Assembly: GCA_004554705.1 (NCBI GenBank)
Contig: SFKS01000001.1
Span: 124,001 to 188,000 of the forward strand
Direction of reading: 5' to 3'
Source of the DNA: Clostridiales bacterium
GTDB lineage: Bacteria > Bacillota > Clostridia > TANB77 > CAG-508
Length of the DNA: 64,000 bases
Position numbers and translations under genes: made by a program. The notes beneath the pieces were generated by a model, which ran no database searches, was not told where the DNA came from, and saw only the letters and a program-made list of their open reading frames with translations. Below, piece after piece: positions 55,977-64,000 of the stretch (position 1 is the first letter of the stretch; every line of letters starts with the position of its first letter).

Positions 55977-57879
55977 TCATTTTTTTGCTTCTTTTTTTGT
56001 TTTCTTTCCCCAATTTCTTTCTATGAATTCATCAAATTCAACTGCATCTTCAGCACTCATGTTATTTCTCATTTCTCTAATATTAGTATCTGATATTTTA
56101 TTTGTTAATACATAAGCATCATTATGATATTCCATTATATTTACATATTTATATAGTTCTTTGTTTGTTACTTTATGAAAATATTTTGTTGCATTATCCA
56201 TAAATTTCTCTATTTTTCCTTCTATTGTTTTTTCTTTTCTATAATCGTGCGTATAATCTTCTGTATCTTCAATTGGAATACATTCTGTTACTCTTTCAAT
56301 ATATCTTCTTCCTCTGAAATCTTTTACTAAATGAATGTCAAAGTTTAATACACTTACAACTTGTTCTTCTGCAATTCTTTCATCTGTAAATGTTCCTGCT
56401 CTTAACATTGAGTTTCTTAGGGCTGTAATTAAATTTGGGAATGTTTTAGCATGGTGCGTAAATAATGTAAATTTAGAAGCAACCTGTGCAGATTGAATCA
56501 TCCAAGATGCAACTGGGTCTGTTGCAACCTCACCTATAATGTTTACACTACCATCAGTTTTTTTCTGAACGTCCAAACACTCCTGTCCTGCTATTGTTTC
56601 TGTTTCTCTCATTGATAAGATATTTCTTGTTGGATATATTTTTCTTAAGTGCAACTCAAAAGCTGTTTCTGTAATACGCAAGTTCATAGTTTCATATATA
56701 TTTTCTATCATTGCCATAAGCATTGTTGTTTTACCACAACCTTGCTCACCTGTAAGAGCTAATATTCTTGCACCTTTTACTAGATATTTTAATAGATTTA
56801 TTGCTTCTTCTTTTCCATCTACTGTAATGATTTGTTCTAGTGTAGCTCTTTTTACGTCAAATTTTCTAACGAAGAATGCCCATGTTTCAGACATACTAGG
56901 TCTTACAACAACAACACGAGAACCATCCTTCATTTCATTAATTTTATAACCATTTGAATCAGATAACTGCCCTGGATTATTGTATTTATATATATTTTGG
57001 CAAACCCTTTTTAGTTCACTTTCTTTTCCAAAAGATAAGAATTCTAATCTTATAGATTTACCTTGGAAAAATATCCAAATACTATCACATGCTCTTGGTA
57101 CTCTGTTTTCTGTGATTTGTTCTAGGTAATCTCCATCTGTTTGTGCTACTTGGCTCAAAAAGCTTTCTGGAAGACCTGATACTCCGTCCAGATACTCCAT
57201 CTATATTCATATCTCTTATTTCATCAATACTACTATATCCTTTATAATGCTGGTAAATTCTTTGTGTTACTATATTTAATTTATCTGAGAAGTCTAGAGT
57301 AAAGTTTTCTTTTTCATATATATCGCTTATTTCTTGTTGTGTTATAACATAGCTTGGTTTTGATGCACCTTCTACATATTTTAATACTGCTAAATTGTAT
57401 TTTTTTATCATTTGTGTTAATGCTTCATAGCCAAAATCCTTCTTATACATATGTATTAAAATATCAAATTTATCTTGAGCAGTAAGGAGTGATGGCACGT
57501 CAAAAGGAATTGCTTTTGATATGTTTATTTCATTAACTCCATATTCTTTATATAACAAATCATATATCAATTCTTTTATATACTTTTTATCATTTACGTC
57601 TCCATATGTACAACCTTTTAGGGCTTTCCTTAATTCGTATTTCTTAGCTTTTCTTCTTTTTAGTTCTTCCTCTGATAGACCAATGTCATATAAATTTACT
57701 TTTGTAATTTCATCTAGTCTCTGTTTTATAAAGTCCAACATTGAGTCTAATGTGTATGATTTTTCGTCTACTACTTTTTCCTCTTCTTCTGCATTTTTAT
57801 TCTTTTTAATCATGTAAAATACTAATATTCCTCCTATTATTAGTACCATGAATATTAAAAGTATATTTACTAAATTCAT
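55977..57879 (-). CDS. tadA: TadA/CpaF-type secretion ATPase, +1 frameshift at CGG
   Basis: TadA hydrolyses ATP to assemble Tad pili. An N-terminal membrane helix and polar region precede a GspE-like ATPase. At CGG 57184-57186 (codon 232) skipping C turns DGVSGRSIRSS into DGVSGGVSGLPESF and joins both frames, giving 633 residues. The ATPase has Walker A LTGEQGCGKTTML, Asp and His box sections (NIIGEVATDP, LFTHHAKT). Without the shift the ATPase domain is missing. Confidence 0.9.
57184..57186 (-). other. Putative +1 frameshift site (TCT GGA CGG A)
   Basis: Skipping C gives SGGVSGLPESF, typical of this family of TadA proteins. Confidence 0.9.
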
Positions 57880-57900
57880 ATGAGCAGTACTCCTCTCTTT

Positions 57901-58710
57901 TTAAACTTGCATTTGTAATTCTTTTAATTTATCTATTATTCTAAACGCTACTTCTGAAATAGAATCTATTATAGGAGCTTGCGTACTAGTTTGTTTCACA
58001 TTTCTATAATTTATCATAAAGTCTGCCAAATTTCCTTCGTTACATGCTTCAAAAAATAAAGTATTATATGGTATACCATATACATCATATATTCTTTCTG
58101 TTCTTTCTATATTTTTTACATTATATTTTGAATATTTATCATATTTTCCTATTAGATATAGTATTTTTTCTTTATTTAAAATATCATATTCTCTTCTTTT
58201 TTGTAGAAATTCTTTTATCATCTTTATTCTTTGTGATGTGTTTGCCACTACCAAATTGCTTTCTTGTAAAATTCCTTGTATGTATGATTCCTCTAAGTTT
58301 CCTTTTACATCTACAAAAATTAAATCATAATATTTATTTGCTAATCTTACAATACTCCTCATGTATTCTTTTTGTCTTTCATAACTATCTTTTGGAATAT
58401 TATTATCAGTTAATATTTCTAGTCTCTCTTTAAATATTGTCCTTGTATAATTTGTTATTATTTCTGGAGCTATTTTGTTACTAGCAATTGCCTTTATCAA
58501 TCCACTTATCCCCGTCTCTAAATCTCCTCTAGGTTTTATATTGTTAGATTGCTCCCAAAAGCATTCTTGTAAACTAGTATCATTATATCTTGTGTTAATT
58601 AACAATATTTTATAGTTTTGTTCTATTGATAAATAGGTTGCTATTCCTGCCATTGAGGTTGTTTGAGCAGTTTCTATTTTATCATTACCGTAAAAAGTTA
58701 TAACTGACAT
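57901..58710 (-). CDS. ParA/MinD-like Tad-locus protein 1
   Basis: The 269-residue protein has a ParA-like fold order, starting MSVITFYGNDKIETAQTTSMAG, where the P-loop is degenerate, then LINTRYND and FVDVKGNLEES. TadZ/CpaE-like proteins with weak P-loops localise pili. It precedes tadA by about 20 bases. Confidence 0.65.
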   Translation of the reverse strand: MSVITFYGNDKIETAQTTSMAGIATYLSIEQNYKILLINTRYNDTSLQECFWEQSNNIKPRGDLETGISGLIKAIASNKIAPEIITNYTRTIFKERLEILTDNNIPKDSYERQKEYMRSIVRLANKYYDLIFVDVKGNLEESYIQGILQESNLVVANTSQRIKMIKEFLQKRREYDILNKEKILYLIGKYDKYSKYNVKNIERTERIYDVYGIPYNTLFFEACNEGNLADFMINYRNVKQTSTQAPIIDSISEVAFRIIDKLKELQMQV

Positions 58711-58757
58711 TTTTTATCTCCTTCTATCTGCACACATCTTTCTAAGTAATATAATTT

Positions 58758-59435
58758 CTATATATTTTTCAACATTTTTTTTATATCGCTTAGCCTAATT
58801 TCTGGTGCAATTTGTGATATTATTTCCAACATTCCTTCTTTATACTCTGGGCTCAACTCTTTAAAGCTTATTCTTGCACTTCGTTGATTTTCAATTATAA
58901 CCGAATTATCTCCTACTTCAAAAGGGAAATATATCTTTTCTTTTCCCCATTTCACTCCATAGTAAAATGATAAAAAGTTTAGATATTCGTTCTCTTCTTT
59001 TTCCATATGTCTTGAAAATAATATTTTTGTCATTAAAAGTTTTTCTGTGGATTTTCCTACTATTTCAAGTCCTTTTTTTAACGAATAATTGTCAAAGCCA
59101 GTCACAAAATAGTTTTTATCTGAAGTATACATTTCTAAGCTTTCAAATGTTTCTCTGTTATCTATATCTAGTAACATTATATCATAGTCAAATTCTTGTG
59201 TTTGCATATAATTTCTTATTTCTTGTAAGGTTTCAAAGCCTATTGCAATATCTATATCTTCATATGTTGTTATATAACTTTTACTAGGTGTTATACAAGG
59301 TACCGTATACCTTGTTTTTTGTAATGTTGTTGCATCTATTACCATAACCTTTAATCCATTTTCCACAAGGAGTTTTGCTATGTATATAATTAAATCTGTT
59401 TTATCATACGCCCCTATAAATCCTATCTTTTTCAA
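58758..59435 (-). CDS. ParA/MinD-like Tad-locus protein 2
   Basis: The 225-residue protein starts MKKIGFIGAYDKTDLIIYIAKLL, a degenerate P-loop, followed by VMVIDATTLQKTR and YDIMLLDIDNRETFE. It is related in style to the next downstream gene and likely helps localisation. A TadZ identity is inferred. Confidence 0.62.
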   Translation of the reverse strand: MKKIGFIGAYDKTDLIIYIAKLLVENGLKVMVIDATTLQKTRYTVPCITPSKSYITTYEDIDIAIGFETLQEIRNYMQTQEFDYDIMLLDIDNRETFESLEMYTSDKNYFVTGFDNYSLKKGLEIVGKSTEKLLMTKILFSRHMEKEENEYLNFLSFYYGVKWGKEKIYFPFEVGDNSVIIENQRSARISFKELSPEYKEGMLEIISQIAPEIRLSDIKKMLKNI

Positions 59436-59460
59436 GTAAGTATCCTCCTATGTTTAAAGT

Positions 59461-60384
59461 TTAATAACCTTCTAATCCAGATAAATAATCCTTCCTTGCT
59501 TTTTGTGCAGCTTCTATTTGTGCTTGTATTCCTGCTTCTATATTTGACTCTGCTTCTCCGTATTGATTTCTTATTGTGTTAATCTGTCCTCTTATTTCAG
59601 TCACTCCTTGTTTTGCATAAAGACTTGCTAAAGCAGCTCTTGCTTCTGCAACTATATTTTCATCCATATTCATTAGTGCAATAACCTCACTTGTTGGCAT
59701 ATATGTATATTTTGCTGCTGTTTGCGTTCCTGGTTCTACATATGTTGTCATATATAGCTCTGATGCTGTAATTATATATCTTTCTACTATTGCACTATTT
59801 AAAATTAGAATTTCATCTTCTGTTAAATTTAATCCTATTGTTTGACCATACACATTGGCTATTTCTTTTTTTGATACAACAATCAAATCTTGACCATTTG
59901 GCAATCTTAATCTTATATCTATGAAGCTTCCTACATCCAATGTTGTTGGCATTGTAATCATGTTATATTCTACATATCTTAATGAATTTGATATTTCATT
60001 TTCTCCTTCATTTAACATACTTTTTGTTAATATCGTTCCTTCTTTTAAATCGACTTTACTAGTATAACCACTCATAAAACCTATATCCACTATTTTACCT
60101 GTTTGGTCTTGACGTTTCGCTAGTATAAAATCTGTTAAATTTGTTGTTACTGGTATTTCCACACTTTCAACCATGCTTGGTATAATTTCTTCACCTGATG
60201 AAATATTTACACCTGCTTTTAGTCTATATACATATGCAATTGTTTCGCCTTTTTCTTTATCCATTTTTGGCTTTAATATTGTAACAAACACAAGTCCTCC
60301 TATTATTATTGTTATTATTAGCATAACTAGAATGCCCAAAAAAAATGAATTTCTTACTTTCCTTTGCATTGGATTTGATGGCAT
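59461..60384 (-). CDS. cpaB: CpaB/RcpC-like SAF-domain pilus protein
   Basis: The 307-residue protein has an N-terminal helix (16-38), a SAF domain (YRLKAGVNISSGEEIIPSMVESVEIPV) and a helical Ala-rich C-terminus (EARAALASLYAKQG). CpaB assists pilus secretion through the envelope. It is the first gene of the Tad-like operon, ahead of which is a 270-base AT-rich region. Confidence 0.82.
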   Translation of the reverse strand: MPSNPMQRKVRNSFFLGILVMLIITIIIGGLVFVTILKPKMDKEKGETIAYVYRLKAGVNISSGEEIIPSMVESVEIPVTTNLTDFILAKRQDQTGKIVDIGFMSGYTSKVDLKEGTILTKSMLNEGENEISNSLRYVEYNMITMPTTLDVGSFIDIRLRLPNGQDLIVVSKKEIANVYGQTIGLNLTEDEILILNSAIVERYIITASELYMTTYVEPGTQTAAKYTYMPTSEVIALMNMDENIVAEARAALASLYAKQGVTEIRGQINTIRNQYGEAESNIEAGIQAQIEAAQKARKDYLSGLEGY

Positions 60385-60654
60385 AATTTATTCCCCCTAA
60401 TTACTTTATTTATTACTATAATTCTACAACAAAAAATGTTAAAATACAACATTTTTTAGTTTTTGTAATATATTTTTAATATTTTTGTAACAATTGTGTA
60501 ACATTTTTGTATTTAATTTTTTTATAATGTTTTTTATCCATTTTTTGAAAAAATTACTAGTTTATTTTTTCTTATTTTGCACATCATATTCTTGAAAAGC
60601 AATAAAAACGCTTTTAAATGTTTATATAAAAAATCCTAGGAGGTGAAACTAGAA
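60385..60654. other. Divergent AT-rich region between cpaB and SASP gene
   Basis: A hairpin AAAAATGTT/AACATTTTT lies close to cpaB. Ahead of the SASP gene TTGCACAT (near 60578) and GCAATAAA (60599) resemble sigma-G -35 and -10 elements weakly. Nothing else is visible. Confidence 0.35.
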
Positions 60655-60861
60655 ATGGCAAATTCAAATTCAAGTAGAACATTAGTACCAGAAGCTAAAG
60701 ATTCTTTAAATCAATTTAAATATGAAGTAGCTTCAGAAGTTGGTGTTAATTTAAAAAATGGATATAATGGTGATATATCTGCAAAAGATGCTGGAAGAAT
60801 CGGTGGTAATATGGTTAAGAAAATGATTCAAAAGGCTGAAAGTCAAATGTTAAGTAAATAG
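60655..60861 (+). CDS. Alpha/beta-type small acid-soluble spore protein
   Basis: SASPs coat and protect spore DNA. The 68-residue protein has the GPR protease site KYEVASEVGV and the DNA-binding KDAGRIGGNMVKKMIQ. I start at MANSNSS, with AGGAGGTG 8-9 bases upstream; the ATG/GTG four codons earlier would overlap it. A terminator follows. Confidence 0.95.
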   Translation: MANSNSSRTLVPEAKDSLNQFKYEVASEVGVNLKNGYNGDISAKDAGRIGGNMVKKMIQKAESQMLSK

Positions 60862-60883
60862 TTTTATTTACTTTTAGTAGTAT

Positions 60884-60919
60884 AAAGTCAGTTTCATTTT
60901 GGAACTGACTTTTAATTTT
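60884..60919 (+). terminator. Intrinsic terminator of the SASP gene
   Basis: AAAGTCAGTT/AACTGACTTT followed by T-rich sequence. Confidence 0.88.
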
Positions 60920-61105
60920 TAAAATTTACTTATTAGAATTTATCCTCCCTCATTTTTCTACTCTTTGATAACAACAGTAGGATTTTGAAATATTTTAACT
61001 TTTTTAGTTTGTGTTTTTATTTATATATTTTTTCCATTTTCTGTTTACAAATTTTAAAAAAGGATATATTATATTGTATATTGATGTGGAAAGGATGATT
61101 GTATA

Positions 61106-62509
61106 ATGGGTGAAACTGAAAAATTAAAAGATTTTTTGTTTGATACAAAAAAGTATGGTTGGGAAGGTCTTCCAGATAGTGTAAAAAATGACATTATTAA
61201 GTTTAGTGATGAATATATTCATTTTCTAAATAGAAGTAAGACAGAAAGGGAAGCCACTAGTTTTATTACAGAAATTTTAGATAAAAATGGTTTTGTTAAT
61301 ATAAAAGATAAAATGATTTTAGTTCCTGGGGATAAAGTTTACTATGTAAATAGAGAGAAATCTGTATATGTTGCTATTATAGGAAATAAACCTGTTGAAG
61401 CCGGATTAAATATTATAGGTTCTCATATTGATTCTCCAAGGCTTGACTTAAAACCAAATCCTTTATATGAAGATACTGGATTTGCGTATTTTAAAACACA
61501 TTATTATGGTGGTATTAAGAAATATCAGTGGACTACAATTCCACTTTCTATTCATGGTGTTATTGTTAAGGCAAATGGAGAAAAAGTTACTATTAATGTT
61601 GGTGAAGATGATAATGACCCAATATTTACAATTACTGACTTGCTTCCTCATCTAGCCCAAGAACAAATGGAGAAAAAATTAAAAGATAGTATTTCTGGAG
61701 AGGATTTGAATTTATTAATTGGAAGTATTCCAATTGGTGATGAGAAAACAACTGAGAGAATCAAATTAAATATATTAAAAATATTAAATGATAAATATGG
61801 AATTACAGAAAGAGATTTTGTAAGTTCTGAGCTTGAACTTGTTCCAGCTTTTAAGGCAAGATCTTTGGGCTTTGATAGAAGTATGGTTGCAGGTTATGGT
61901 CAAGATGATAAAGTATGTGCTTATACCTCTTTAAGAGCTTTACTTGATACCGTTACACCTGCAAAAACTGCAGTATGCATATTTGCTGACAAAGAAGAAA
62001 TTGGAAGTATGGGTAATACCGGTATGGAATCTCATGTGTTTGATACATTTATTTCTGAATTGTTAAATAAAACAAATACCAATAGACCTAATTTATTAGA
62101 TAAAGTATTTTGCAATTCAAAAATGTTGTCAGCTGATGTTGATGCAGGATTAGATCCAATCTATGCATCAGTTTCTGAAAAAAATAATTCTGCATATTTA
62201 GGTAAAGGTGTTGGGCTTAATAAATATACCGGTATCCGTGGAAAGTCTGGTGCCTCTGATGCAAATGCAGAATTTGTTGCACAAATAAGAAATATTTTTG
62301 AATCTAACAATATTTCTTATCAAGTAAGTGAGCTTGGCAAAGTGGATACAGGCGGAGGTGGAACAATTGCCTATATCTTGGCTAATAAAGGTGTTGATGT
62401 TATAGATTGTGGCGTTCCTGTTTTATCAATGCATTCTCCTTACGAAGTGACAAGTAAATTTGATGTTTATGAATCTTATAAGGCTTATAGAGTCTTTTGG
62501 AAATTTTAA
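61106..62509 (+). CDS. M18 family aminopeptidase
   Basis: The 467-residue metallopeptidase has the zinc-binding HIDSPRLDLKP, DDKVCAYTSLRALLD, DKEEIGSMGNTGMES and SMHSPYEV sections, all of the M18 aspartyl-aminopeptidase/ApeA type. It probably trims peptides in the cytosol. GGAAAGG precedes the ATG. Convergent with rpoC. Confidence 0.95.
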   Translation: MGETEKLKDFLFDTKKYGWEGLPDSVKNDIIKFSDEYIHFLNRSKTEREATSFITEILDKNGFVNIKDKMILVPGDKVYYVNREKSVYVAIIGNKPVEAGLNIIGSHIDSPRLDLKPNPLYEDTGFAYFKTHYYGGIKKYQWTTIPLSIHGVIVKANGEKVTINVGEDDNDPIFTITDLLPHLAQEQMEKKLKDSISGEDLNLLIGSIPIGDEKTTERIKLNILKILNDKYGITERDFVSSELELVPAFKARSLGFDRSMVAGYGQDDKVCAYTSLRALLDTVTPAKTAVCIFADKEEIGSMGNTGMESHVFDTFISELLNKTNTNRPNLLDKVFCNSKMLSADVDAGLDPIYASVSEKNNSAYLGKGVGLNKYTGIRGKSGASDANAEFVAQIRNIFESNNISYQVSELGKVDTGGGGTIAYILANKGVDVIDCGVPVLSMHSPYEVTSKFDVYESYKAYRVFWKF

Positions 62510-62511
62510 AA

Positions 62512-62544
62512 ACAAAGCTAGTAGTTTATTAACTACTAGCTTTT
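62512..62544. terminator. Bidirectional terminator after aminopeptidase gene
   Basis: AGCTAGTAGTT/AACTACTAGCT with a TTTTAC tail. Confidence 0.85.
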
Positions 62545-62589
62545 ACTAGTATAACGTTTATTTTCATGCCTTTTCCTCTCTAAACAAAA

Positions 62590-62608
62590 GGGCGACCATT
62601 GGTCGCCC
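62590..62608. repeat. Dispersed palindrome, copy 2
   Basis: The same 19 bases GGGCGACCATTGGTCGCCC as at 41996, now between the aminopeptidase gene and rpoC, just after the rpoC stop. Preceded by AAAAG and followed by CTTACTTTTT, it may double as terminator. Confidence 0.85.
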
Positions 62609-62616
62609 CTTACTTT

Positions 62617-64000
<1,384 letters not shown>

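Noticed and set aside
11046..57186. Simple reassignment of CGG to another amino acid (as proposed for some low-GC Firmicutes)
   Set aside because: Reading CGG as any single amino acid leaves the following sequence out of frame, often with a stop within a few codons; a base must be skipped.
10673..57879. Annotating the CGG-broken genes as ten pseudogenes
   Set aside because: Several are essential or core (mreB, tsaB, tsaE), sequence after the break is fully conserved, and every break has the same codon-phased form. Random decay does not produce this.

Overview
The window is a chromosomal segment of a very AT-rich, endospore-forming member of the Firmicutes, most likely class Clostridia. Evidence is the low GC with AGA-dominated arginine codons, the complete spoIIIAA-AH cluster, spoVG, spoIVB, cotJABC, a cortex-lytic SleB, an alpha/beta SASP, butyrate kinase, and Firmicutes-type housekeeping genes. 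No tRNA, rRNA, CRISPR array or insertion sequence was recognised.

Layout. 1-9.1 kb: tail of a small gene, a giant cyclic beta-1,2-glucan synthase-like protein and deoC. 9.2-17.9 kb: mltG, an envelope protein, spoVG, the spoIIIA operon and a riboflavin-kinase-like gene. 18-21.3 kb: rplM-rpsI, a DUF1292 gene, a 6S-like RNA and nicotinate phosphoribosyltransferase. 21.4-25 kb: prs, trmFO and infC-rpmI-rplT. 25.2-29.2 kb: tsaE-tsaB-rimI and a LonB-type protease. 29.2-36.2 kb: mreB-like gene, sleB, an atypical phoH, and xseB/xseA/nusB/amaP/asp23. 36.4-37.8 kb: cotJABC. 38-47.6 kb: butyrate kinase, valS, sigA, dnaG, asd, spoIVB. 47.7-60.4 kb: a Tad-type pilus locus with four 'MENA' pseudopilins. 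60.6-64 kb: SASP, M18 aminopeptidase and the 3' part of rpoC.

The outstanding signal is a recurring, uniform reading-frame break. Twelve sites in ten genes carry an in-frame CGG codon at which the conserved protein continues only if the C is skipped, so that GGN is read as glycine. The genes are spoIIIAA (twice), spoIIIAG (twice), the envelope gene at 10.7-11.8 kb, pncB, tsaE, tsaB, mreB, xseA, cotJC and tadA (counting the double sites, 12 sites in 10 loci). Scanning all recognised AT-rich genes by eye (roughly 19,000 codons), I found no CGG codon used as ordinary arginine. The only CGG arginine codons lie in two genes of visibly higher GC, phoH and a 79-residue ORF. This suggests either programmed +1 frameshifting (or CGGN-to-Gly quadruplet decoding) at an abandoned codon, or an unusually codon-phased sequence artefact.

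Three further frame breaks are of a different kind: an inferred 13-base deletion in lonB, an inferred 34-base deletion in rpoC and a 23-base tandem duplication in rpoC. These look like assembly errors or mutations and show that base-level quality needs checking against reads. Other regulatory structure includes a near-consensus sigma-H promoter before spoVG, an infC leader terminator, and two TTG-started genes (the glucan synthase and spoIVB) whose Shine-Dalgarno sequence lies in the 3' arm of a hairpin abutting the start codon.
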